64,000 nt of DNA from Sunxiuqinia sp963677175 (GTDB taxonomy: Bacteria; Bacteroidota; Bacteroidia; Bacteroidales; Prolixibacteraceae): assembly GCA_963677175.2 (NCBI GenBank), contig CAXXES010000006.1, forward strand, positions 124,001 through 188,000. The letters run 5' to 3'. Position numbers and translations under genes: made by a program. Positions within the stretch are counted from its first letter, which is position 1, and every line of letters starts with the position of its first letter. The notes under the pieces were generated by a model. That model saw nothing but the letters and a program-made list of their open reading frames with translations, did not search any database and had not been told where the DNA came from. Below are positions 51,238 through 60,242 of this stretch, one piece after another.

Positions 51238-53259
51238 TTATTTACGCTTTTCGAATTCGGCCAGCGCTTCATCCAGAAAACGAACAAAGTTATCCGGGTT
51301 TAAATCGTAAGCTTTCGGATCAACCAGCAATTCGCCTTCAGTATCGGTCAACACGTAATAGGGTTGCGCATTCACACCAAACTTGGTAATTTGGAAGTCG
51401 GCATATTTTTTCCCCAAGGTCTTTTTCACTTTGCCATCGTAGCTCGATGTCACCCATTCACTTTCAGGTAATTTCGATTTGTCATCCACATACAAGGCGA
51501 TGATCACAAACTCATTCTGAAGCCGTGCCAATACCTTGGGATCAGACCAAACGGCTGCCTCCATCTCACGACAATTCACGCAACCGTGCCCCGTAAAGTC
51601 GATGAAAACCGGTTTATTCAATGCTTTCGCACAAGCCATTCCTTGTTCATAATCAAAATAGCCATCCAGCCCGTGAGGCAAATGCAGGAACTCACCAAAC
51701 TTGGGTTCTTCGCATTGCTCGCTTCCTTCAAAAAAACCAATATTTCCACCGGTGGAACTAACCAACCGCACCTCGTCGCGAATAATCTTGTGCAAATCAA
51801 AATCGTGTGTGCTTTGTGGTGGAACATAGCCGGCAATCGCTTTCAGAGGCGCTCCAAACATGCCCGGAATCAAATAAACCACGAAGGAGAATGAAGCAAT
51901 GGCCATCATGAGGCGGGGAACGGAAATGAATTTCAAGTCGCTGTCATGCGAAAACTTCAGTTTTCCCAACAAGTACAAGCCCAGCAAGGTGAAAATGACA
52001 ATCCAAAGCGCCAGGTACACTTCGCGGTCGAGAATTCCCCAATGATAAGTCTGATCGGCAATACTCAGGAATTTTAAGCCCAGCGCCAATTCCAGAAAGC
52101 CAAGGACTACTTTCACCGAATTCAGCCAACCACCCGATTTGGGCAGGTTGCTTAACCACCCCGGGAACAGGGCAAATAAAGTAAAGGGCAAGGCAAAAGC
52201 CAGAGCAAATGCAAACATACCGACAATTGGCTTCAAAACAGCTCCTCCAGCCGATTCTACCAAAATAGCGCCGACAATGGGTCCGGTACATGAAAACGAA
52301 ACCAACACCAGGGTCAACGCCATAAAGAAAGAACCTAAGAATCCGCCTTTGTCCACTTGCTTATCCGACTTATTGACCAGCCAACTGGGCATAACGATTT
52401 CGAACATGCCGAAAAAAGAAAAGGCAAAAAGCACGAAAATGATAAAAAACAGAATATTGGGAAGCCAGTGTGTACTCAGCCAGTTGGCGGCATCGGGACC
52501 AAAAACCACAGCGACCAGTGTTCCGACAATCGTATAAATAGCAATAATTGAAAAACCATAAAACGCCGCATACAGACGCGATTTCAGCTTCGACTCGCCG
52601 CTATGCATGAAAAAAGAAACGGTCATCGGAATCATCGGAAAAACACAAGGTGTAAGAATGGCAGCCAAACCAGCTAAAAACGCGAAGAAGAAAAACAACC
52701 AAAGCGTTTCCGTCGAGCCTTCCTTGCCCTTATCGGTCAGGATCCGGGTCGTTGCCTTTTTTTTTTGATCCCCGGGCGCTTCAATCTGTCCGGTACCGCT
52801 CTCCTCTGTGTCGTTAAAGGCAAAGCTAAAATCAACTTCTGTGGGTGGCAAACACATTTCATCATCGCAACACATGAACTCGACATAGCCAGAAATAACA
52901 AGCGGATCATCGGTCTTTAAGCGAATGGTTTGGACGAACTCCACCTGATCACTATAAAACCGCAAGTTCATTTGAAAAGTCTGATCAAATTTATCCACCG
53001 GCTCCGGGTTCTTTTGCAAATCGCCAACGAATTCAAATTGAGTGGTATCTTCGTAGTTGATTGAAGTAGGCACCGGTCCACCTTCAGGCAGATAAGTATC
53101 ATATAAATGCCAAGTATCTTCGATGGTCGCATTAAAGATGAGTTGAACCTCTTTGCCATCTTGTTTCGAATCGAAGCTCCATTTTACCGGTTCCAGTATC
53201 TGACTAAATGAAGTGAATGACAAAATAAGAAAGGTGACAATTAAACTAAGTTGCTTCAT
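51238..53259 (-). CDS. dsbD: Thiol:disulfide interchange protein DsbD
   Basis: The protein carries reducing power from the cytoplasm to the periplasm. Its 673 residues include a signal peptide (QLSLIVTFLILSFTSFSQ), an N-terminal DsbD-like beta domain with CCDDEMCLPP, a CcdA-like membrane core of about eight helices (ILTPCVFPMIPMTVSFF and SCTGPIVGAIL hold the two membrane cysteines), and a C-terminal thioredoxin domain with CVNC in DFTGHGCVNCREME. All expected cysteines are present. Confidence 0.95.
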   Translation of the reverse strand: MKQLSLIVTFLILSFTSFSQILEPVKWSFDSKQDGKEVQLIFNATIEDTWHLYDTYLPEGGPVPTSINYEDTTQFEFVGDLQKNPEPVDKFDQTFQMNLRFYSDQVEFVQTIRLKTDDPLVISGYVEFMCCDDEMCLPPTEVDFSFAFNDTEESGTGQIEAPGDQKKKATTRILTDKGKEGSTETLWLFFFFAFLAGLAAILTPCVFPMIPMTVSFFMHSGESKLKSRLYAAFYGFSIIAIYTIVGTLVAVVFGPDAANWLSTHWLPNILFFIIFVLFAFSFFGMFEIVMPSWLVNKSDKQVDKGGFLGSFFMALTLVLVSFSCTGPIVGAILVESAGGAVLKPIVGMFAFALAFALPFTLFALFPGWLSNLPKSGGWLNSVKVVLGFLELALGLKFLSIADQTYHWGILDREVYLALWIVIFTLLGLYLLGKLKFSHDSDLKFISVPRLMMAIASFSFVVYLIPGMFGAPLKAIAGYVPPQSTHDFDLHKIIRDEVRLVSSTGGNIGFFEGSEQCEEPKFGEFLHLPHGLDGYFDYEQGMACAKALNKPVFIDFTGHGCVNCREMEAAVWSDPKVLARLQNEFVIIALYVDDKSKLPESEWVTSSYDGKVKKTLGKKYADFQITKFGVNAQPYYVLTDTEGELLVDPKAYDLNPDNFVRFLDEALAEFEKRK

Positions 53260-53380
53260 TAAATTTGAATTTGAGTTTGTACAATACAAATGTAGATAGG
53301 ATAAATGGGAAACAACCTAACAATTAGCGACAGAACTGGATGGTTATTGGATTGAAAAAAGGACTAGACCCCCTCTGAAG

Positions 53381-54427
53381 CTATTGTTCTTGATCGTTGT
53401 AAAGCCTGATTGCTTCTTTGCGATTAGAAACACTCAATCTTCGATACAGACTATTTATATGAGTCTTTACAGTGCTTAACTCAATAAACATCTCATTGGC
53501 AATCTCCTTATTGGTTTGTCCGGATGCCAAACTTTCCCAAATTTTTAATTCCTTTTCGGTAAGCAACGAACGATAGTCAACGACATCCTTTTTATTTGAT
53601 GATTGGCGTATTTTAAAAATCCAGATTAGTAACAATAAGATCACCAAAGCCTCACCGGCAATAATCCAGTCTCGCCAAGGCTTTGTAATTCGTGGAATCT
53701 CGCACACCAGATCACGATAACCAACCAGGTTAGCCAGCATATCATTGTAGGCATAAGTATAAATATGCGATGGAAAATCCTTTTTCAACCGATCCTGAAA
53801 ATTGAAATAAAACTGGCTGCTTCGCAGAAAGTCAGTTTTAGGATCAACAATATGGTAGATGGTAAACAAAGCGACCATCGAATTTTCACAGCTATCTACA
53901 AAACTTCGAATGTATTTATTGAGACTCTGAGTTTGAAAATCTCGCTTCGCGATCGTATTAATCGTATTCAAATGCCGCTGTTTCTCAAAATAGCTCTTTT
54001 CAAATTGATTGATTTTGGAATTTATCTTTGCCCCTCTTATAATCAAAGAATCAAAAACGGAGTTCTTGTCGGAGCTTTCTATCTCTATTTTTGAAGAATT
54101 ATTCAATACCAAGTGTGCAAAATTGCGTACTGAATTGGTGTTAAACTCAACTGCAGAAAGATTGTTCCGAACGATATAAATACGGTAAAACCAGGGTTCT
54201 TCAGGCAAATCATTTCCAGCCAACAAAAAATGACCGTTCGCGTCAATCAACGCTTCATTAATAATAAACTCCGGCGAAGCGACAAACAAATTTTCCGGCG
54301 TATTAATTGAAGCGAGGTAAACCCGAGGCTGCCAATCATCAGACAGGCTCAGTGTTCCTGAAATTTCGTATGCTCCAACAAACGACGTGCAGAACAAAAA
54401 CAGCACCGTGTATAAATACTTTAGCAT
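53381..54427 (-). CDS. Membrane-spanning LuxR-type regulator with DUF4369-like ectodomain
   Basis: The 348-residue protein has a signal peptide (YLYTVLFLFCTSFVGAYEIS), an extracytoplasmic domain of about 220 residues that resembles the DUF4369/TlpA N-terminal region (RVYLASINTPENLF...), one membrane helix (IIAGEALVILLLLIWIF, about 262-278) and a cytoplasmic LuxR HTH (LTEKELKIWESLASGQTNKE, then IANEMFIELSTVKTHINSLY). It seems to be a one-component sensor that directly couples an envelope signal to DNA binding. The signal is unknown. ATG 54427 was used rather than a TTG at 54439. Confidence 0.83.
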   Translation of the reverse strand: MLKYLYTVLFLFCTSFVGAYEISGTLSLSDDWQPRVYLASINTPENLFVASPEFIINEALIDANGHFLLAGNDLPEEPWFYRIYIVRNNLSAVEFNTNSVRNFAHLVLNNSSKIEIESSDKNSVFDSLIIRGAKINSKINQFEKSYFEKQRHLNTINTIAKRDFQTQSLNKYIRSFVDSCENSMVALFTIYHIVDPKTDFLRSSQFYFNFQDRLKKDFPSHIYTYAYNDMLANLVGYRDLVCEIPRITKPWRDWIIAGEALVILLLLIWIFKIRQSSNKKDVVDYRSLLTEKELKIWESLASGQTNKEIANEMFIELSTVKTHINSLYRRLSVSNRKEAIRLYNDQEQ

Positions 54428-54456
54428 GGCATGGCCCAATTAATTTAGCCCTAAAA

Positions 54457-54491
54457 ATAAGAAATCCCGAACAAAGTCCGGGATTTCTTAT
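54457..54491 (-). terminator. Rho-independent terminator of rng
   Basis: A 13-bp stem (ataagaaatcccg/cgggatttcttat) with a 9-base loop touches the rng stop codon and is followed on the minus strand by a T tract. Confidence 0.9.
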
Positions 54492-56041
54492 TAAAGAATA
54501 ATTTCTTCTAAATTATCGTCGTAAAAATGATACTCCAGAAAGCTGTAGGCATTCACACCTTCAACGGTGATTCTTCTGAAATACTTAAAAGCCCACTTTC
54601 TTTTAATGGAATAAATTCCTTTGGTTAAAAAAGCGGCCACATACGGATGAACTTTCAATGTCAAACTCTTCTTGTTCAAATCTTTAAAAATGTAGTTGAC
54701 TTTGCTGGTCAATTCATCTGTAAAGAGAATGGATGGGTTTACTTTTCCGGTGCCCCTGCACGATGGACAAACTTCAGCTGTCTCTACATGCTCTTCGGGT
54801 CTTACCCGTTGGCGGGTGATTTGCATCAAACAAAACTTACTTAATGGTAGTATGTTGTGTTTGGTGCGATCGTCTCCCATCGCCTCCTTCATACGTTCAA
54901 AAACCTTTTGTCGGTTTCCTGCTTCATGCATGTCGATAAAATCGATCACGATGATGCCTCCCATGTCTCTCAACCTCAACTGTCTTGCTACTTCCTCGGC
55001 TGCTGCCAAGTTGACTTCCAGTGCATTAGTTTCCTGATCAACCCCTGCTTTTGACCGATTGCCGCTGTTAACGTCAATCACGTGAAAAGCTTCGGTATGC
55101 TCAATAATCAGGTAAGCGCCGTTTTTAAACGAAACGGTTTGTCCAAATGACGCTTTTACTTGCTTGTCTACTCCAAAATATTCGAAAATTGGCTGTCCGC
55201 CTTTGTACGTTTTTACAATTTTTCGTTTCTCCGGGGCAATCGTCGCAATGTAATCAGCTACATCATCAGCTACAGCAGCATCGTTAACGATAATGCTGTT
55301 AAACGTTGGGGTATAAATATCCCGCAATAAAGCTGTTGTCCGGTCAATCTCTCCAACAACTAAAGCCGGGGCGGTGGCTATTTTTAGTTTTTGGAAAGTA
55401 GTTTCAAATTTAGCAACCAGTCTTTTCAGTTCCTGGTCTAGTTCTGCTACCCGTTTGCCTTCGGCAACGGTTCGGACAATCACACCATATTTCTTCGGTC
55501 GAATACTTTGTATTAATTTCTTCAGCCTGTTTTTTTCTTCGGTTGAGCTAATCTTTTGCGAAACACTAACTTTATCGCTAAAAGGCATCAACACTAAATT
55601 TCGTCCTGCTATTGAAAGCTCAGAAGTTAGCCTCGGACCCTTGGTAGAAATGGGTTCTTTGGCTATTTGGACCAGAATATTCTGACCTGCTTTGAGTACT
55701 TCTGTTACTTTACCCTCCTTATTAATATCGGGTAAAGAATGAATTTTAGATAATGAAGAAATACGGTTCTTTTTGGAACTGGCAATTTTCATGAACTTAT
55801 TCAAAGTTGAAAATTGAGGTCCCATGTCGAGATAATGCAAAAATGCATCTTTTTCATAACCAACGTCGATGAATGCAGCGTTTAAGCTCGGCATAATTTT
55901 TTTCACCTTGGCTAAATAAATATCGCCTACGGCAAATTTTGCTCCGCTTTTTTCCCTGGTAAGTTCAACTAAGCGTTTATTTTCTAATAAGGCAATAACG
56001 ACTTCAGAGGGAGAGACATCAATAATTAGATCGCTACTCAC
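54491..56041 (-). CDS. rng: Ribonuclease G/E family endoribonuclease
   Basis: This 516-residue RNase G-type enzyme processes rRNA and decays mRNA. It has an S1-like N-terminal domain (GDIYLAKVKKIMPSLNAAFI, DVGYEKDAFLHYLD), the catalytic Asp in FHVIDVNSGNRSKAG and in GGIIVIDFIDMHEAGNRQKV, and the zinc-link cysteines in CPSCRGTGKV. No long C-terminal degradosome scaffold is present, as is usual for RNase G. It is expressed opposite to mutY and next to HU. Confidence 0.96.
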   Translation of the reverse strand: MSSDLIIDVSPSEVVIALLENKRLVELTREKSGAKFAVGDIYLAKVKKIMPSLNAAFIDVGYEKDAFLHYLDMGPQFSTLNKFMKIASSKKNRISSLSKIHSLPDINKEGKVTEVLKAGQNILVQIAKEPISTKGPRLTSELSIAGRNLVLMPFSDKVSVSQKISSTEEKNRLKKLIQSIRPKKYGVIVRTVAEGKRVAELDQELKRLVAKFETTFQKLKIATAPALVVGEIDRTTALLRDIYTPTFNSIIVNDAAVADDVADYIATIAPEKRKIVKTYKGGQPIFEYFGVDKQVKASFGQTVSFKNGAYLIIEHTEAFHVIDVNSGNRSKAGVDQETNALEVNLAAAEEVARQLRLRDMGGIIVIDFIDMHEAGNRQKVFERMKEAMGDDRTKHNILPLSKFCLMQITRQRVRPEEHVETAEVCPSCRGTGKVNPSILFTDELTSKVNYIFKDLNKKSLTLKVHPYVAAFLTKGIYSIKRKWAFKYFRRITVEGVNAYSFLEYHFYDDNLEEIIL

Positions 56042-56097
56042 AACGTTATTTTAATTTTAATTTATAATGTAACTTTTTACATTAGTTAAAAACGGAT

Positions 56098-56129
56098 TAA
56101 ACCTAAAGCACTTTTGCGCTTTAGGTTTA
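56098..56129 (-). terminator. Terminator of the HU-AURKAIP1-like transcript
   Basis: A perfect 12-bp stem (taaacctaaagc/gctttaggttta) with an 8-base loop lies 45 bases past the stop at 56174, with a short T tract after it on the minus strand. Confidence 0.75.
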
Positions 56130-56173
56130 ATCATTCTTTCTTTTTCTAAGCTACTGCTAAAAAAAGCGTAAGA

Positions 56174-56266
56174 CTATTTCTTTTTCTTGTGTCTGTTTTT
56201 ACGTAGTCTTTTTTTACGCTTGTGCGTAGCCATCTTATGTCTTTTCCTTTTTTTTCCGCTTGGCAT
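56174..56266 (-). CDS. AURKAIP1/COX24-domain mini-protein
   Basis: This 30-residue, extremely basic protein (PSGKKRKRHKMATHKRKKRL, then RKNRHKKKK) matches the short conserved Bacteroidota protein with an AURKAIP1/COX24 domain, related to mitochondrial ribosomal protein mS38. It is probably ribosome-associated. It begins 4 bases after the HU gene ends and so forms its last cistron. It is short enough to be missed by usual gene finding. Confidence 0.85.
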   Translation of the reverse strand: MPSGKKRKRHKMATHKRKKRLRKNRHKKKK

Positions 56267-56270
56267 AACT

Positions 56271-56558
56271 CTATTTTTTTACTTCATCTTTAACTTGAGC
56301 AACAAACGTTTTGGCTGGTTTAAAAGCCGGAATAAAATGCTCAGGAATAATAATTGTTGTATTCTTCGAAATATTACGTGCTGTTTTCTCAGCTCTCTTT
56401 TTCACGATAAAGCTACCAAATCCCCGAAGATAAACATTTCTTCCTTCAGTTAATGAGTCTTTTACTGTTTCCATAAAAGCCTCTACCGCTTTTTGTACTG
56501 TTACTTTCTCAATTCCCGTGTTCTTGCTAATTTCATTAACAATATCTGCTTTAGTCAT
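56271..56558 (-). CDS. HU/IHF-family DNA-binding protein
   Basis: The 95-residue histone-like protein has TKADIVNEISKNTGIEKVTV at the start, VYLRGFGSFIVKKRAEKTAR in the arm region and the DNA-contact ARNI...IPEHFIPAFKPAK end. It bends and packages DNA. It shares a divergent promoter region with mutY; a minus-strand TATTTTTG box lies at 56612-56619. Confidence 0.95.
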   Translation of the reverse strand: MTKADIVNEISKNTGIEKVTVQKAVEAFMETVKDSLTEGRNVYLRGFGSFIVKKRAEKTARNISKNTTIIIPEHFIPAFKPAKTFVAQVKDEVKK

Positions 56559-56611
56559 CTCTTAAAATATTTAGTTTTCAATAAATTATAAAATTCGTGC
56601 TAATCGGTGTG

Positions 56612-56619
56612 CAAAAATA
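56612..56619 (-). promoter_or_regulatory. TAnnTTTG -7 box of HU
   Basis: On the minus strand TATTTTTG lies about 54 bases before the HU start. Confidence 0.42.
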
Positions 56620-56655
56620 AAAATTATTTAAAAACTATATACATCTGAAATGAAT

Positions 56656-56663
56656 TATTTTTG
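56656..56663 (+). promoter_or_regulatory. TAnnTTTG -7 box of mutY
   Basis: TATTTTTG lies 26 bases before the mutY ATG at 56690; it is divergent from the HU box 37 bases away. Confidence 0.48.
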
Positions 56664-56689
56664 CAATTCATAAAGATTTTAAAGCAGTT

Positions 56690-57751
56690 ATGATTAAAAA
56701 CAGCTCTTTCGCCCGTATTGTTCTGATTTGGTACGAAAAACACAAGCGCGAACTCCCCTGGCGCGAAACCATTGATCCCTACTCCATTTGGCTGTCGGAA
56801 ATCATTCTACAGCAAACCCGTATTGACCAGGGTATGGCCTATTATTTAAAATTCATTGACTCCTATCCTACCATCCATGATTTTGCTGTTGCGTCGGAAG
56901 ATGAAATTTTGAAAATGTGGCAGGGACTTGGGTACTACTCCCGTGCCCGCAATATGCACAGCACCGCAAACACCATCGTCCGGGAACACCAAGGCCAGTT
57001 TCCGGCAGACTACGTGAGCTTGCTCCAATTAAAAGGGGTGGGTGAGTATACGGCTGCAGCCATTGCGTCCATTGCATACAATTTACCATATGCAACAGTT
57101 GATGGCAATGTTTTTCGGGTATTGTCGCGCGTTTATGGAATAAGCACTCCCATTGACACGGGAATAGGGAAAAAGGAATTTACAAAACGAGCCAATGAAT
57201 TGCTTGACGACAGTCAGCCGGGCCAGTTCAACCAAGCGCTCATGGAATTTGGTGCCATTCAATGTAAACCAAAAAATCCGGATTGCGGAAACTGTCCATT
57301 TAGCCAGCACTGCATTGCCTGGAAAAATGGCACCATAGATTTATTGCCCGTAAAAAGAGGAAAAACCAAAATCAGGAAACGTTATTTTAATTATCTGGTC
57401 ATTGAACATAGACAATACACCTACCTCACCAAACGGACGGAAAGTGATATTTGGAAAAACCTGTATGAATTTCCGCTGGCCGAAACCATTGACAAAAGCG
57501 ACATCGCAACGACACTGAAACACTTCCAACCATTTTTTTCGCCGGAAACCGGAATTCAAATAAAAAAGGAAAGTCACTGGCAAAAACAGGTATTAACTCA
57601 CCAACATATTTTTTACAGGTTCATCTACCTGAAAATAGATGGCAAAATAAATATCCCTTCCTCCTTGATTAAGGTGAATAAAAAAGATATTTTTAACTTT
57701 GCCGTTCCAAAACCAATTGAAAAGGAACTGGAACAAAACAACTGGTTTTAA
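56690..57751 (+). CDS. mutY: A/G-specific adenine glycosylase
   Basis: The enzyme removes adenine mispaired with 8-oxoguanine. Its 353 residues include the helix-hairpin-helix LQLKGVGEYTAAAIASIAYN with catalytic Asp in ATVDGNVFRVLSR, an iron-sulfur cluster loop (CKPKNPDCGNCPFSQHC), and a C-terminal NUDIX-like recognition domain. The catalytic Glu lies in LSEIILQQTRIDQG. All key residues are present. Confidence 0.96.
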   Translation: MIKNSSFARIVLIWYEKHKRELPWRETIDPYSIWLSEIILQQTRIDQGMAYYLKFIDSYPTIHDFAVASEDEILKMWQGLGYYSRARNMHSTANTIVREHQGQFPADYVSLLQLKGVGEYTAAAIASIAYNLPYATVDGNVFRVLSRVYGISTPIDTGIGKKEFTKRANELLDDSQPGQFNQALMEFGAIQCKPKNPDCGNCPFSQHCIAWKNGTIDLLPVKRGKTKIRKRYFNYLVIEHRQYTYLTKRTESDIWKNLYEFPLAETIDKSDIATTLKHFQPFFSPETGIQIKKESHWQKQVLTHQHIFYRFIYLKIDGKINIPSSLIKVNKKDIFNFAVPKPIEKELEQNNWF

Positions 57752-57879
57752 TTCGCTCGTATGAGAAATGAAAGGTTTTAAGCCTCAAATCGTGCAGTTC
57801 ATGAATTTTTTTAAATTTCTTGCCTCTCCGAGGAAGAAATTTTGTAGTTTTATTATTGTTTAATTTTAAAACCATAACT

Positions 57880-58320
57880 ATGTCAGTAAACAAAGTGATT
57901 TTAGTCGGAAATGTAGGCAAAGACCCGGAGGTCAGGTACCTTGATAAAGATGTTGTCGTTGCCAATTTTTCGCTGGCTACCTCTGAGAGCTACACCGCAA
58001 AAAACGGTGAGAAAGTAACCACAACCGAATGGCACAACATTGTTATTTGGAGAGGCTTGGCAAAAGTTGTCGAGCAATATGTAAAAAAAGGTGACCGTTT
58101 GTACATTGAAGGTCGTATTCGCACGCGTTCGTGGGAAGACAAAGAAGGTAACAAGCGTTATACAACAGAAATTTACGGCGACAATATGGAAATGCTTGGG
58201 GGCCCGCGTAATCAGGGTGGGAACAATGACAACCAACACGCAAGCCCGCAGAACGAAAAGGAAAATCGTGTTAGCGAACCGGACTTTGAACCGAACGAAG
58301 AAGACGATTTGCCATTTTAA
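57880..58320 (+). CDS. ssb: Single-stranded DNA-binding protein
   Basis: The 146-residue SSB has an OB fold (SVNKVILVGNVGKDPEVRYL, TTEWHNIVIWRGLAKVVEQY, VKKGDRLYIEGRIRTRSWED), a disordered Gln/Asn-rich linker and the acidic protein-binding tip DDLPF. ATG 57880 is the family start; an upstream in-frame ATG is spurious. It precedes gldE, an order conserved in Bacteroidota. Confidence 0.96.
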   Translation: MSVNKVILVGNVGKDPEVRYLDKDVVVANFSLATSESYTAKNGEKVTTTEWHNIVIWRGLAKVVEQYVKKGDRLYIEGRIRTRSWEDKEGNKRYTTEIYGDNMEMLGGPRNQGGNNDNQHASPQNEKENRVSEPDFEPNEEDDLPF

Positions 58321-58338
58321 AAACTTAAATTGATTTAA

Positions 58339-59658
58339 TTGGAAACAGACCCTTTACCGATACTCACAGCAATTAACTGGGATATTGAATTTTATCCCCT
58401 GACAACTACTGTAATTCTAAGCCTTGCTTTTATTCTGGTCTTACTATTTTCTTCGGCTTTGATATCAGGCTCCGAAGTCGCCTATTTTTCACTGAGCCCG
58501 CAAGACCAAGAAAAACTCAAGTCCGTCAAAAGCAGACAGAATCATGCGATCCAAAAAAATCTTGAGAGCCCTGAGAAATTATTGGCCACTATACTGGTGG
58601 CCAATAATTTTGTCAATGTAGGGATTGTTATCCTCTCTGCCTATACCGTCGGAAAGCTATTCAATTTCACCTCCTCACCTACCCTCGGCTTTATCATCCA
58701 GGTCGTTATCATTACGTTTATCCTGCTACTTTTTGGCGAGATCATCCCAAAAGTTTATGCAACAAGACACCCGATGGCATTTGCCCGTTTCATGGCCATC
58801 CCGCTGACAGTGCTGGAGCGAATTTTCCGGCCAGTCAATTCAGTCCTTATTTACTCAACGTCTTTCGTCAAGAAACGCTTCCAAAAACAAACGCAAAACA
58901 TTTCAGTCAATGAGTTGTCCCAGGCACTAGAACTCACACTGGAGCATGAACACACCGAAGACAAGGAAATTCTCGAAGGAATTGTCAAATTTGGAAACAA
59001 AAATGTGGTAGAAATCATGCGTTCGCGTGTTGATGTTGAAGCACTTGAACTCAAAGATTCCTACAACAAAGTGATTAACCTGATCAACGAATCGGGCTAT
59101 TCACGCATTCCTGTTTATTCCGGCTCCTTCGACAATATCAAAGGAATCCTTTATATCAAGGACCTGCTTCCTCACATTCACAAAAAAGAAAACTTCAAGT
59201 GGCAAACCATTATCCGCCCGCCATTTTATGTGCCCGAAACCAAAAAGATTGACGACCTGCTCGAAGAGTTTCAAAAAAACAAGGTCCACATGGCCATCGT
59301 GGTTGATGAGTACGGCGGAAGCTCCGGCATTGTCACCCTCGAAGATGTTTTGGAAGAAATTGTAGGAGAAATTGTTGACGAATTTGATGAAGAAGAAAAC
59401 TATTTCACCAAAATTGCAGAAAACAAATATCTGTTTGATGGCAAAATCCTACTACACGACTTTTATAAAATCACTGGTGCCAACGACCATGTTTTTGATG
59501 CTTACAAAGGAGACGCCGATACCCTAGCCGGATTAATACTTGAACTGAAAGGTGAAATTCCGGTCGCTCATGAGAAATTAACCTGCGAAAATTTTGACTT
59601 TTCAATTGAGTCGGTTGATAATCGACGCATAAAAAAAATCAAGGTTGAGATTAACTAA
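58339..59658 (+). CDS. gldE: Gliding-motility-associated GldE (CNNM/CBS protein)
   Basis: The 439-residue protein has a CNNM (DUF21) membrane domain of three or four helices, two CBS motifs in the middle (IMRSRVDVEALELKDSYNKV, and YSRIPVYSGSFDNIKGILYI), and a CorC/HlyC C-terminal domain. The DEYGGSSGIVTLEDVLEEIV stretch is typical. GldE aids GldD in some gliding Bacteroidota, and CNNM members move divalent cations. It appears to start at a TTG (58339), since no ATG precedes the first helix in frame. Confidence 0.92.
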   Translation: METDPLPILTAINWDIEFYPLTTTVILSLAFILVLLFSSALISGSEVAYFSLSPQDQEKLKSVKSRQNHAIQKNLESPEKLLATILVANNFVNVGIVILSAYTVGKLFNFTSSPTLGFIIQVVIITFILLLFGEIIPKVYATRHPMAFARFMAIPLTVLERIFRPVNSVLIYSTSFVKKRFQKQTQNISVNELSQALELTLEHEHTEDKEILEGIVKFGNKNVVEIMRSRVDVEALELKDSYNKVINLINESGYSRIPVYSGSFDNIKGILYIKDLLPHIHKKENFKWQTIIRPPFYVPETKKIDDLLEEFQKNKVHMAIVVDEYGGSSGIVTLEDVLEEIVGEIVDEFDEEENYFTKIAENKYLFDGKILLHDFYKITGANDHVFDAYKGDADTLAGLILELKGEIPVAHEKLTCENFDFSIESVDNRRIKKIKVEIN

Positions 59659-59669
59659 CAAATGATTCT

Positions 59670-60239
59670 ATGCAAAACCAACTCCTTTTGATTGGTATAA
59701 TTCTCGTGGTGTTGGCCAGTTGCCAAAAAGAACATACGCCAAAACCCCGCGGTTATTTCCGGATTGACTTTCCTGAAAAATCATACCATAAATTAAATCG
59801 GGATCTCCCGTATTCGTTTGAAATTGCGGATTATTCAAGAGCTAGTCCTTCCTCAACAGCAGTTACCGATTCCGGCTGGATCACGATCAGCACGCCAGCC
59901 AACAAAACTGATTTGCACCTGAGCTATGCCCAACTAAATGACGATCTAAAAAGGCGAATGGAGGAATCACGGCGCTTGGCATACGACCATTCCATCAAAG
60001 CCGATGCTATAGAAGAACGCTTGTTTGTTAATCCCGACAAAAAGGTTTACGGCACCATATACTATATTGAAGGGAATGCCGCTTCGCCAATTCAGTTTTA
60101 CCTGACTGACAGCACCAGCCATTTTTTGCGCGGCGCACTCTACATCCGCGAAATACCCAACATTGACTCTATCCGTCCGGTCATTGATTTCCTTCGGCCC
60201 GACATTATTCATCTGATTGAAACAACAAGCTGGAATTGA
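59670..60239 (+). CDS. gldD: Gliding-motility lipoprotein GldD
   Basis: The 189-residue lipoprotein has a signal peptide with lipobox LLLIGIILVVLASC (Cys18) and the family opening PKPRGYFRIDFPEKSYHKL. GldD is required for gliding and for type IX secretion in Flavobacteria; it is also found in non-gliding relatives. It follows gldE after 11 bp. Confidence 0.93.
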   Translation: MQNQLLLIGIILVVLASCQKEHTPKPRGYFRIDFPEKSYHKLNRDLPYSFEIADYSRASPSSTAVTDSGWITISTPANKTDLHLSYAQLNDDLKRRMEESRRLAYDHSIKADAIEERLFVNPDKKVYGTIYYIEGNAASPIQFYLTDSTSHFLRGALYIREIPNIDSIRPVIDFLRPDIIHLIETTSWN

Positions 60240-60242
60240 CCG

